DNA of 64,000 bases, taken from assembly GCA_026129525.1 (NCBI GenBank), contig JAHCHW010000002.1:186001-250000 (forward strand). Reading direction: 5' to 3'. Both the position numbers and the translations under genes were made by a program. Below are positions 35,144 through 44,100 of the stretch, one piece after another. Below the pieces are notes generated by a model that was given only the letters and a program-made list of their open reading frames with translations, was not told the origin of the DNA and ran no database searches. The number at the start of each line of letters is the position of its first letter. Position 1 is the first letter of the stretch. The DNA is from Chitinophagales bacterium. GTDB lineage: Bacteria > Bacteroidota > Bacteroidia > Chitinophagales > LD1.

Positions 35144-35932
35144 ATGAACAACAAAATCATTCTTCCTGTTTTCTTTCTTAGCTTCCTCTCAACAATACTA
35201 TATGCCCAACGGACACCCGTAGGCGGTTCGGGCACCGGCACACAAAATGATTCGGGCGGTAGCGGTGGAGCAGGTACCATTATACAACAAGTAACAGGCG
35301 GTAGCGGTACATCGAAATTTACACAAGCCGAGGCAGCACAAGCTATTAAAGAAGCACTTACCAAAGGAATAACCGAAGGGGTAAAAAAAGTTTCGGTAAC
35401 GGATGGTTACTTCAAAAACAGTTTTATAAAAATTCCTTTCCCCAACGATGCAAAAAACGTAGAGAGCACTCTGCGTAAAATTGGCTTGGGGAGTATGATT
35501 GATAATTTGGTGCTTTCGCTAAACCGCGCTGCCGAAAGTGCTGCCTCGCAAGCTACCCCCATTTTTGTGAATTCCATTAAGCAAATGACCATTAACGATG
35601 CCATAAACATTGTAAGCAACAAACAAACCGATGCTGCCACCCGCTTTTTGGAACGCACCACTACCGAGCAATTGGTTGCGGCTTTTAAACCGTCTATTAA
35701 AACTGCACTTGATAAAACACTTGCCACCAAATACTGGAAAGATATTATGACTCGCTACAACCAAATTCCGTTTGTTGCAAAAGTAAATACCGACCTGCCC
35801 GATTATGCCACACGCAAAGCTATAAGCGGATTGTTTTATATGGTGGCACAAGAAGAAGCAAAAATCAGGAAAGACCCTAAAACAGCAGCCAGCAGTATTA
35901 TTGAAAAAGTATTCGGCAGCATTAAGTTTTAA
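35144..35932 (+). CDS. DUF4197 domain secreted protein
   Basis: The 262-residue protein begins at an ATG that gives a clean signal peptide (IILPVFFLSFLSTILYAQ); an upstream in-frame TTG (35105) only adds a polar tail. A glycine/serine/threonine-rich linker (about residues 22-60: VGGSGTGTQNDSGGSGG) precedes a helical DUF4197 domain: AAQAIKEALTKGITEGVKKVS, FKNSFIKIPFPNDAKNVES, then TINDAINIVSNKQTDAATRFLERTT. It is probably periplasmic or surface located. Function of the family is unknown. It overlaps the convergent DUF2797 gene by 4 nt. Confidence 0.85.
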   Translation: MNNKIILPVFFLSFLSTILYAQRTPVGGSGTGTQNDSGGSGGAGTIIQQVTGGSGTSKFTQAEAAQAIKEALTKGITEGVKKVSVTDGYFKNSFIKIPFPNDAKNVESTLRKIGLGSMIDNLVLSLNRAAESAASQATPIFVNSIKQMTINDAINIVSNKQTDAATRFLERTTTEQLVAAFKPSIKTALDKTLATKYWKDIMTRYNQIPFVAKVNTDLPDYATRKAISGLFYMVAQEEAKIRKDPKTAASSIIEKVFGSIKF

Positions 35933-36726
35933 ATATCCAGTTCCACTTCATACCCGCTGTTTCTGCGAACATTAAACACATATCCATTTTCGAAAATGAA
36001 GTATTGCCCGCGTATGCCTATTAGCGGCATTTCGATGGGGTTAAGCTTTTCGAATGAAACACTGGTAACTTTAGTAGGATAATCCAACACAGGATACTTT
36101 AACTCAACAATCTCGTTGTTATCGGAAACATACTGGCTTAGTTCGTCAGGCAGCAGCATTTTTATTCGCTCCTTTTCAATAATCAGGTCAATATTGTTTG
36201 CTACTTCATTTTTAAGCATTCGCTGCCAATTGGTTTTATCCGACAGGTGTTTTTTTAACTCCACTTCAATTAAACCTGCAATTTGACGGTAAGGTGTTTC
36301 TGCCAATATAATTCCTTGGTTAGCCCCTTGGTCAATCCAACGTGTAGGGATTTGGTCATCGCGGGTAACACCTACTTTTACCGAGTTGGTAAGCGCGAGA
36401 TAAACAAAATGCCTTCGAAAATGGTTCCGCTTTTCCCATTCAGGGTCGCGCCCTTTTCCTAAATGAGCCTCGCATAGTTCGGGGCGAACAATGCATTCGG
36501 CATTTTCGGGAGCATTGGCAAAACACGGGTAGCAAAGCCCTTCACCGAAACTTTTTTGAGTTTTACGTCCGCACACGGTGCAGAAAATACTGCCTGTCCA
36601 TTGCAGGCGAAGTTTCTTCCCTACTATTTCGTTAACTGCAACTTTATCGTTCCCCAAAGGCAGAAAATACTGTACAGGGTTAATAAAAGAGGTGGGCATT
36701 TTGTCGAGAATTCCGGTGGCATGCAT
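35929..36726 (-). CDS. DUF2797 zinc-ribbon protein
   Basis: The 265 residues hold a four-cysteine zinc ribbon (FCTVCGRKTQK..LCYPCF, about residues 48-69), a second cysteine pair around CIVRPELCEAHLG, and a GIY-YIG-like segment VYLALTNSVKVGVTRDDQIPTRW. The last 40 residues (MPLIGIRGQYFIFENGYVFNVRR) are characteristic of DUF2797. The family is soluble and of unknown function; its nuclease-like segment suggests nucleic acid contact. It is the last gene of a minus-strand run starting at 40772. Confidence 0.85.
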   Translation of the reverse strand: MHATGILDKMPTSFINPVQYFLPLGNDKVAVNEIVGKKLRLQWTGSIFCTVCGRKTQKSFGEGLCYPCFANAPENAECIVRPELCEAHLGKGRDPEWEKRNHFRRHFVYLALTNSVKVGVTRDDQIPTRWIDQGANQGIILAETPYRQIAGLIEVELKKHLSDKTNWQRMLKNEVANNIDLIIEKERIKMLLPDELSQYVSDNNEIVELKYPVLDYPTKVTSVSFEKLNPIEMPLIGIRGQYFIFENGYVFNVRRNSGYEVELDI

Positions 36727-36760
36727 GTTGTCCAGTTTAACTTATTGATAGGCTTTTAAT

Positions 36761-37630
36761 TTAAATCAACTTATAATTTCTGTATTCTCCTATACTCACA
36801 CCAACATTCTCTTCAAGCCATTTTCGCACACGGTATTTCCACTTCATTCTGCTCTTGGATGTATCAAACTCAAATTGCCAGTTTTGTTCAGCTATTCGCT
36901 TTTGCATTACACTTGGATGGGTTCCGGTAAAAAGTTGCAGCGAGTCAATTTTGCTGTAATCGAACTCATCTGCCTTCAATACTTTCTGCTCAACCCATTC
37001 ATCGCTGTGCCACATTTTGTGAAAACTTTCCTGCTTGCGTTGTTGCGCCTTCGGATTTTTTACCCAACCGTAATGATGCACATAGGCATCAACCGGCTTT
37101 ACTGAAAGCTTTTTGCCCTGCCTTCTGAATCCCTGTGCATCGCCCCAACTACTTATATGTTTACTGTTACGAATAATGCGAACTTCCCTTCGGTACCAGT
37201 TGTAAGCATCAGCCACATATTGATATGAGCCGTAAAAGTGTCGGTAATTAAGCACCAACCCCTCAACCGACTTTTGATGCAGGTAATCACCCATCGCTTG
37301 CCGTAGATTAACATAGCCCTCTTCATGCAATACTTCATCAGCCTGAATATACAGGCACCAATCGGCATCAGGCGAAACATGCTGTTTGGCTTTGTTGGTT
37401 TCTACAGCAAGTAGTTTACCACCTTCGCGTAGTGTTTCATCCCAAACCGAGTGAACAATTCTAATTTTTGGCGATTGAATTGATTGGATGAGTTCAACCG
37501 TATTGTCGTCTGAATTACCGATGCTCACAATCATTTCATCGCACAATGGCAGTGCTGAAAGAATAGACTCAACAACAGGATAATCATATTTACGGGCATT
37601 GCGAACAATAGTAAAGCCGCTTACTTTCAT
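36761..37630 (-). CDS. GT2 family glycosyltransferase
   Basis: The 289-residue protein has the GT-A nucleotide-binding fold: GFTIVRNARKYDYPVVESIL (5-24), IVSIGNSDDNTVELIQSI, the metal site WCLYIQADEVLHEEGY (QADE in place of DxD), and GLVLNYRHFYG with RREVRIIRN. The basic C-terminus has no membrane span. It is similar to Bacteroidota GT2 proteins of unknown acceptor. It starts 3 nt downstream of the BatA-type gene and precedes DUF2797 by 34 nt, so it is probably cotranscribed with them. Confidence 0.82.
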   Translation of the reverse strand: MKVSGFTIVRNARKYDYPVVESILSALPLCDEMIVSIGNSDDNTVELIQSIQSPKIRIVHSVWDETLREGGKLLAVETNKAKQHVSPDADWCLYIQADEVLHEEGYVNLRQAMGDYLHQKSVEGLVLNYRHFYGSYQYVADAYNWYRREVRIIRNSKHISSWGDAQGFRRQGKKLSVKPVDAYVHHYGWVKNPKAQQRKQESFHKMWHSDEWVEQKVLKADEFDYSKIDSLQLFTGTHPSVMQKRIAEQNWQFEFDTSKSRMKWKYRVRKWLEENVGVSIGEYRNYKLI

Positions 37631-37633
37631 ACA

Positions 37634-39658
37634 TCACACTTTCCAAAAACGTAACAGCGCAATTTCGCAGGCGAGGAACAACAGCGTAAGAATTATGCAG
37701 AGCTTCCAAAGCGGTGTGCCACGGTCTAACTCTTTAACAACGGCAGCCACTTCTGCACGTGCACCATCTACCACACTTACATTTTGTTGCGGGTATTTTT
37801 CGGCAAGTTCACCGGCAGTATAAAATTGCAGGTTCGATTCCTTTCTGTCAAAATTCAATGCAAGCACTTCATCTAATTCGGCATTATCAATACTTACTTT
37901 ATAGAAACCGGCTTTGCGTACTTGCTCATTTAAGCCTAACAACATTTTGTTGCCCACTGCAAATTGTTCAGGAACAAATTCGAGATTATCGCCTTTTATG
38001 CGGTAGGCTTTGTCGCCTGTTCCCTTACGAGCTTCTACCTCAATACGGGTTTTATCGCCAATGAAATACGAAATGGAACCAGAATTTATACTGAGCACAG
38101 CAATTTTGTAAAGCATAGGAACAAACACAGCATGAACCGGCAACTCGCTAAAATCTTTATCTAAAGGAGAGGCGCTTACATATAACGAACCTGCCTGTAC
38201 CGGATAGCGGCTGAAGAAAGAACTGCCGTCCTTTAATAAGAGAATTGTTTCCTCAAGCGAAGCCGCAGAGCGAGAGAAAGTATAATACTTTTTCGCCTTT
38301 GGTAAATTCATATTGTCAGGCACTTTTTCGAAAACATCTTTAAAAACATTCTGTTGCAGATTAATGCCAGCCATATCCTGCACCTGCTCGCTGAAACCGG
38401 TTATGGAGTTTGCTTTAAGATTGTTCAAAAAGCGATTATAGTTTTCCTGCTCGCATTTTTCTCCCGGAAAAACAACTACAGTTCCACCACCGCTCACATA
38501 AGTGTTTAACGACACAGTTAACAATGACGGCAACAATTTTAGATTATCCAAGAGCACTACTTTATTCTCCTGCAACATTTCAGGCTGAAATGAGGTAAGC
38601 TGAACCGATGTAAAATCAAACTCTGCCTGCTCTTTAAACATAGCATCCAAAAATCGGTTCGGGCGTGCATCATACACCGAAAGCACTTTTATCTTTTCAA
38701 TAACATTAAAAGCGATGAAGTAGTTATCGTCATACGTAATTGGAAAATCGGAAACGGAAAGTTCTGCTCTGTTCCAGCCTGCCTGTGTAGTTGTAAAGCG
38801 CAACGTATCGAGTATGAAAGAGCCGGATGCAATTTTCAACTCACTCATGGTTTTGGTTTGCCCGTTCAGTTTAAAAGCAAGGCGGTTATTCTCTACTTCC
38901 TTTTCACCCGAGTTGCTCACCTTTACCACCAAGTTTAAAGGCTGATTCAACAACTGCACGGGCTCTATGAACCAGCAAGTATCAATGTAAACATTTGCCT
39001 GCGCATCGGCAGCTAGCGGAATGAGGTTGTAACTCATCCCTGAATCAGGCTCAAAAGTTCCTGTAGTTTTTTGAAAATCGGAAAGCAGGTAAGCAATTTT
39101 ATTGGAACTGTTTTCGCGCGAGAGGGCTTCCTTTTGGCGCTTTACTATTTCTGAGAAGTTTCGTACCGAAGGCGAAGGCTCTACCTCATCGGTCATTGAG
39201 ATAAACTCTTCGCGCCCTACCAATCGTTGGTGCTTTCCTTCAAAATCGTTCGTAAGCAACTGAAAGCGGTCATCGGCTGCGTATCCTTTTGCTATTTCTT
39301 TGGCAGCTAGCTTAGCTTTATCGAGCAAACTTTGCCCGGCACTAACCCCATTCATGGAAAAAGAATTATCAATATAAATACTTACATACTTAATGCCTGA
39401 ACTAAGTTGTGCTTTGCGGCTCGGTATAAACGGCTGTGCAAATGCAGCTACCAAAAATGCCAGCGCCAGCATACGCGAAAGCAACACCAACAAGTGTTTT
39501 AGTTTGCTGCGCGATGCGGTTTCTTCCTTTACTTCTTTCAAAAACTTTACGTTGCTGAAATAAACCGTTTTAAACCTCCTAAAACTGAACAGGTGAATTA
39601 TAACAGGAATAGCAAGAAACAGTAATGCCCACAGAAACCACGGATGAAGAAATTGCAT
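37634..39658 (-). CDS. BatA/von Willebrand A-type membrane protein
   Basis: The 674-residue protein opens with the BatA N-terminal module: FLHPWFLWALLFLAIPVIIHLF (membrane segment 1) and FRRFKTVYFSNVKFLKEV, then a second segment (about 56-75). Residues of about 92-250 are a VWA domain with the MIDAS motif DNSFS (Asp97, Ser99, Ser101). The middle has Ig-like and Rossmann-like segments (KVLSVYDARPNRFLDAMF, YVSGGGTVVVFPGE). A C-terminal membrane helix (LWKLCIILTLLFLACEIALL) anchors the end. The family occurs in Bacteroides aerotolerance and MoxR-linked clusters, but no MoxR ATPase is nearby. Function unknown. Confidence 0.85.
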   Translation of the reverse strand: MQFLHPWFLWALLFLAIPVIIHLFSFRRFKTVYFSNVKFLKEVKEETASRSKLKHLLVLLSRMLALAFLVAAFAQPFIPSRKAQLSSGIKYVSIYIDNSFSMNGVSAGQSLLDKAKLAAKEIAKGYAADDRFQLLTNDFEGKHQRLVGREEFISMTDEVEPSPSVRNFSEIVKRQKEALSRENSSNKIAYLLSDFQKTTGTFEPDSGMSYNLIPLAADAQANVYIDTCWFIEPVQLLNQPLNLVVKVSNSGEKEVENNRLAFKLNGQTKTMSELKIASGSFILDTLRFTTTQAGWNRAELSVSDFPITYDDNYFIAFNVIEKIKVLSVYDARPNRFLDAMFKEQAEFDFTSVQLTSFQPEMLQENKVVLLDNLKLLPSLLTVSLNTYVSGGGTVVVFPGEKCEQENYNRFLNNLKANSITGFSEQVQDMAGINLQQNVFKDVFEKVPDNMNLPKAKKYYTFSRSAASLEETILLLKDGSSFFSRYPVQAGSLYVSASPLDKDFSELPVHAVFVPMLYKIAVLSINSGSISYFIGDKTRIEVEARKGTGDKAYRIKGDNLEFVPEQFAVGNKMLLGLNEQVRKAGFYKVSIDNAELDEVLALNFDRKESNLQFYTAGELAEKYPQQNVSVVDGARAEVAAVVKELDRGTPLWKLCIILTLLFLACEIALLRFWKV

Positions 39659-39683
39659 GGGGCTAAAATATTCTTTTAGAGGT

Positions 39684-40772
39684 TCAATCCAACGGGATTT
39701 CGGAGCTATTCACGGCATCATCCTTGTTTGGATTTCGGTTGTAACCTTTCCAGAACATACTACCGTTGCGCCCCAAGTGCCGTATTTCGGCACTACGCAA
39801 TTGTAGCAGCACAATATCTGAGTCAAGCAATGCCCAGCCTTTGCGTTTTGCCGAAAACTGTGAAGGCTGCGGTGCCGCGCTACTGCCGCGCATCCCTTCC
39901 TGCCATTCTTTATACAGCAGGTCGAGCGAAAGGCGCATTTTACCTGTGGCAGGATTATACTCCAGCGGGGTTACGTTGTTGTTCCACTGCAACAGCCAGT
40001 GCGCTTCGTTTAATACTACACTGAATGCTTTAATGCCAACTACAGCTTTCTCGTAAATAGGCATGGCAACACCACTCATGGTTTTTCCCTCGGGGCGGTC
40101 GAACAGTTCTTCTTTTCTGTCCCACGAATAGCTTCGCGGAAAAAACTGCTCGGTTGCCTTTGTTCCGAAATCGTTTAACCCAATGAGCAGGTAATACAAG
40201 TCGAGCGTATAGCTCACATTGTTTCTGCCGCTGCACTCTACCGACTGGCAGTTAAAAACAAAACTGTATTGAATTCGCAAAATCAATAAGCCGGAATCGG
40301 CAAGGTATTCGGGATCTTCCACCGAAAGGCGGAGCAACTGAATTTTATCGGAGCCGGCATCGCTCTTTAAATCAAATCCGTTCAAAAGCGAAACATAATC
40401 GGCACATTTCATCCATTCATCTAACTTTATAACAACTGTTTCGGTTCCTTCAGATAACTGTTTTTCTTTTGTTTCAATCTTAATGCTTGCCTTTCCTTCT
40501 TTAAAAACTGCATCGGTGCTTTCAATGTAAGTATAGTGCGAAGTAAAGTAGGTGCTGTCGGGACCCAAGCCCGTTGCGCTGGTATGCACCGAAACCGGTT
40601 TGCCGTTATACTGCACATAATCGCCAATGCGATTGCAACGGTGGTTATATGTCCAACTGTGTTGAAACCCGCGCCAAATAACAGCCCGATTATACGGTTG
40701 CAATTGCGAATGTCCCGGCTTTGCAAGCAGAAGTAGAAAAACAAACAAAGCAACTGTGCGAACAACTTTCAT
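39684..40772 (-). CDS. Secreted protein of unknown function, first gene of the BatA run
   Basis: The 362-residue protein has a signal peptide (ALFVFLLLLAKPGHSQ). The remainder is soluble with aromatic-rich strands (YNRAVIWRGFQHSWTYNHRCNRIGDYVQY, HWLLQWNNNVTPLEYN) and two cysteine pairs, likely disulfides (SVECSG with the upstream FNCQS). The C-terminus is basic and polar. I recognise no domain. It is 25 nt upstream of the BatA-type gene on the same strand, and both are probably transcribed together, so an extracytoplasmic partner role for that protein is plausible. Confidence 0.75.
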   Translation of the reverse strand: MKVVRTVALFVFLLLLAKPGHSQLQPYNRAVIWRGFQHSWTYNHRCNRIGDYVQYNGKPVSVHTSATGLGPDSTYFTSHYTYIESTDAVFKEGKASIKIETKEKQLSEGTETVVIKLDEWMKCADYVSLLNGFDLKSDAGSDKIQLLRLSVEDPEYLADSGLLILRIQYSFVFNCQSVECSGRNNVSYTLDLYYLLIGLNDFGTKATEQFFPRSYSWDRKEELFDRPEGKTMSGVAMPIYEKAVVGIKAFSVVLNEAHWLLQWNNNVTPLEYNPATGKMRLSLDLLYKEWQEGMRGSSAAPQPSQFSAKRKGWALLDSDIVLLQLRSAEIRHLGRNGSMFWKGYNRNPNKDDAVNSSEIPLD

Positions 40773-40846
40773 TAAAAAATGGACGCATTAACTTAGGCAA
40801 TATTGGCAAAACAGCAGGTTGTTTTTTTTCAAGCGAAGTCTTTTGA

Positions 40847-40854
40847 TATATTCG
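40847..40854 (+). promoter_or_regulatory. -7-like element TATATTCG upstream of tRNA-Pro
   Basis: TATATTCG is followed by GC, as at other boxes in the window. It would start a transcript about 65 nt before tRNA-Pro. Confidence 0.4.
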
Positions 40855-40900
40855 CAGCCCTGTTGGGTGAAGCTGACTTCACATGCAGCATTCAGGAGAT

Positions 40901-40924
40901 ACACAGAAGGTCTCTGTGTTTTTT
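40901..40924 (+). terminator. Terminator-like hairpin just before tRNA-Pro
   Basis: ACACAGA (40901-40907) pairs with TCTGTGT (40913-40919) around a 5-nt loop, followed by five T (40920-40924). The run ends at the first base of tRNA-Pro. A second small hairpin (GTGAAG/CTTCAC) precedes it. It could be an intrinsic terminator or attenuator for a short leader RNA, or simply part of the tRNA precursor. Confidence 0.5.
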
Positions 40925-40998
<74 letters not shown>

Positions 40999-41002
40999 CA
41001 GT

Positions 41003-41038
41003 AAGGGTTTAACAAGTAAAGCTGTTAAGCCCTTTTTT
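41003..41038 (+). terminator. Rho-independent terminator after tRNA-Pro
   Basis: GGGTTTAACA (41005-41014) pairs with TGTTAAGCCC (41023-41032, one G:U) around an 8-nt loop, followed by TTTTTT (41033-41038). It lies 5 nt after the mature tRNA end. Confidence 0.85.
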
Positions 41039-41043
41039 ATTGG

Positions 41044-41113
41044 ATGAATGGTAGCGCATCCCGACATGGGTCGGGAAGGTCGTGAGTTTCCCGAAAATTT
41101 CTGGACCATTCAT
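41044..41113 (+). pseudogene. tRNA-like element, decayed copy of tRNA-Pro
   Basis: This 70-nt element is bounded by a perfect 8-bp stem (ATGAATGG with CCATTCAT). Inside are GGTAGCGCA, as in the D-stem of tRNA-Pro, an anticodon-like hairpin (CCCGAC-ATGG-GTCGGG), and AGGTCGTGAGTT, identical to the variable region and T-stem start of tRNA-Pro. The T loop and 3' half are not tRNA-like. It reads as a degenerate tRNA or a small structured RNA derived from one. It sits after the terminator of the intact tRNA. Confidence 0.55.
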
Positions 41114-41154
41114 AGAGGAATGGCGGGCTTCTGTTGCGAAAAAAAAACGGACTT

Positions 41155-44100
41155 TTAACGTATCAACGTTAAATTCCCCTTCTTCTCAAAACTCTTTCCG
41201 GCAATATCTTTTGCGGTAAGGTAGTAAACAAAGGTGCCGGTGTTTTGCAGTTGCCCTTTGTAGGTGCCGTCCCAGCCTTTGCTCATGTTGTTCAGTTCGC
41301 CAAGGTCGCGGCTGTTGTAAACCAATTCGCCCCAGCGGTTGTAAATGCGTATTTCGTATTCGGCAATGTTCTTTTCAAACAGGGTAAAGTAATCGTTTAC
41401 GCCATCGCCATTGGGGGTAAATGCCTGCGGAACTTTAATGTAGCTTTCGCAAACATCAACCGTAATTCGCAGTGTATCGTAAGCCACACAACCAAACGTA
41501 TCGGTTAACGAAACAAGGTATTCAACTGATTCGTTGTGGCTGAACACCGGAGCAAACGAAGTAGCACTGCTTAAACCCGTAGCGGGCGTCCAGTTAATGT
41601 TTCCTTCGCTGCCGGTTACTTGTATGGTAAAGGTAGCATCGGGGCACACCACCGTATCTTCCCCTGCATATAAATCAGGCCCTTTTACGCGCAGTAAAAC
41701 CGTATCGGCATTCCTGCAACCGTTGTTATCGGTTACTGCCAACACATACTCCACCGAATCCTGATGGTTAAATGTTGGTGTAAGAACATTGTAAGCGCTT
41801 AACCCAACTTCGGGTTGCCATTCATACACATTACCTGTTGATGTAGCAGTCATTACGTAATTTACTCCTTTGCAAACAATAGTATCGGGTCCGGCATAAA
41901 CCAATGGAGCGGGGTTAATGGTAACCAACACCGTATCGCGGTTCTGGCAGCCGCTGGTATCGTAAACAATAACCGAGTAGGTAGTGGTTTGTGTTGGGCT
42001 TACCTGAATAGTGGTAGTGGTATCGCCTGTGTTCCACAAATAATGCAAGCCGGCTTTGGTGGTGTAATACACGCGCACATTCAAAATGCGCGGACCAATA
42101 AATGCACCAAACGGATAGTTGTTGGCGCTGCCTTGCACAAAATCAATAATGCCATCGCTTTTATACACCACTCCGGTTTGTATGCCCGTTCCGGGCCCAT
42201 ACGCCATGTTTACCGCAGGAATATTTTGTGTGGTTAAGTAGAACGCAAACGTATCGCCCGCATTTATTGATTGGTTAACGGGGTAAGGAATAATAGTCAT
42301 TTGTCCGGCACCGGCAGGTGTAATGCCAAAGTAACCGCCAATCTGGTTCCAGCTAAACTGGCTTTGCTCAAACGATTTGTAACTCCCCGGTTTGCCGTAT
42401 ATCTCCACATTCGGCAATTGTGTAGTAGGTAAAAACTTAACGGCAAACGAATCAATCACCACATCGGCATGGGCAATAATGTTGAACATACCGCCTTGCC
42501 TTCCTTGGGTGGCGGTATCCATGCTGGTGAAAACTTTTTCGATGGGGTTACTGGTAACCGTTAATGTAACATCGGCTTTTTCGCAGGCAATTTGGTCGGC
42601 ACCGGCATTAACGGTGTAAGGCGAAACTACTTTCACGGTATAAGAACCACTGTCGCCTCCGCAATCGTTCAGCGAGAAATTGGTAAGCGTAAACGTGCCT
42701 ATCGAATCGAATATCACGGTGGTTTGACTATTGGCTTCATCTAAGATGGTTACCCCTTCGGGCGCATCCCAGTTGTAGTAGGTTTCTTTCAAATAGCCAA
42801 CGTTGTAAGTAACCGTATCGCCCAAACAAACCTGTGTAGGTCCGCTGATGAATACATCGGGAATACCGATAATGGTAATTTTTTTGGAAGCGGAATACGG
42901 ACCATAGCAGCCGAAATTCTTTTCGCGCACATAAAAAATGTAATCGTTCAGTTGTGCTCCCGTAAAATCAACCAACAGCGGATTGTATGGCCATATAAAC
43001 GCATTGCCGTTGTTCAATCCGCTCGATGCCCACTCATAATCGGAAGGCGGATGCAAAAACGGACTTACATACAGCGCCACAATTCCCAAATTGCAATACA
43101 CGGTATCAATGGTAATAATAGAAGGAGGATTTACCTGCGGAGCACCAATGGTAATACGGATAACGCTTCCGGTTTGGTTCCACGCAAGGTTAGAGCAGTT
43201 GCTCACAATACGCATGTAGTATGTTCCTGCGGGAACAGGAAGCGAGTCGGCAGTAGAAGGAACACACAGCGTAAAGTTTCCTCCAATACTGTCCTTGTAA
43301 ACTCCCAATCCGCCCGAGTTTACCAATCCGAAACTCATCATATCGCGCAGTTCAATCGTCCATTTATTGCAGGTATCGTAGCTGGCAATGTTGTTCCAGT
43401 AGTTAGGTTGAATAACAATGGTTGAACACTGCGGATACGGGCCTGATGCCACACAGAAGTGAACATCGGTGTGGTTGTTTGTCAGTTCATCGCATTGCGT
43501 TAAACAAAACGGACCAATTACCGTACCCACCACGGCAGGGCTGGTAGAGCGCACGCGGATATAATAGCCGCAACCCGGTGGCACGCTCTGCGGAATTAAG
43601 CCCGACACATTACCCGGCATGGCAGGAAATGCTTCGTTAGTAGGCAATGTACCAAGCAGTGTAGGAGTTGCAAAACTGCCGTTACTGTCCGAAAGTTCTG
43701 CACGGTAAATATTGCCAATGTTGAACACGCCAAACGAGTTGAACTTTACATCAATCACGCTCAAAATGCAGGCGGTATCAATATCGGTCATTACCGGTGC
43801 GCTGTTCGTTACAATTGATTCGGGGCAATCAATAATGCTGAAACAAATACTCGTATCGCCAATAATAAGCGGCTGCGGACTGATGCGGTTTATCCTTATC
43901 CGAAAACAATTTCCCTGTACATTGTCGGGCACCTGAAATCCGATAAAGCCAACCGTATCGGGTGCGTTTATATTAAACACACCACCGTCAATAGGGTTGG
44001 CAAAACTGCCTACAGCGTTGCTGAGTTGAATACGATAAGTGCCATCGCAAAGCGGAGCGCTTAGCTTGTAACCGATAGTAAGGAAACCATCTTGACAAAC

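Noticed and set aside
34993..35364. N-terminal extension of the large barrel protein by about 124 residues
   Set aside because: It runs over the divergent DUF4197 gene, has unusual composition and precedes a proper signal peptide that starts at the GTG at 34992.
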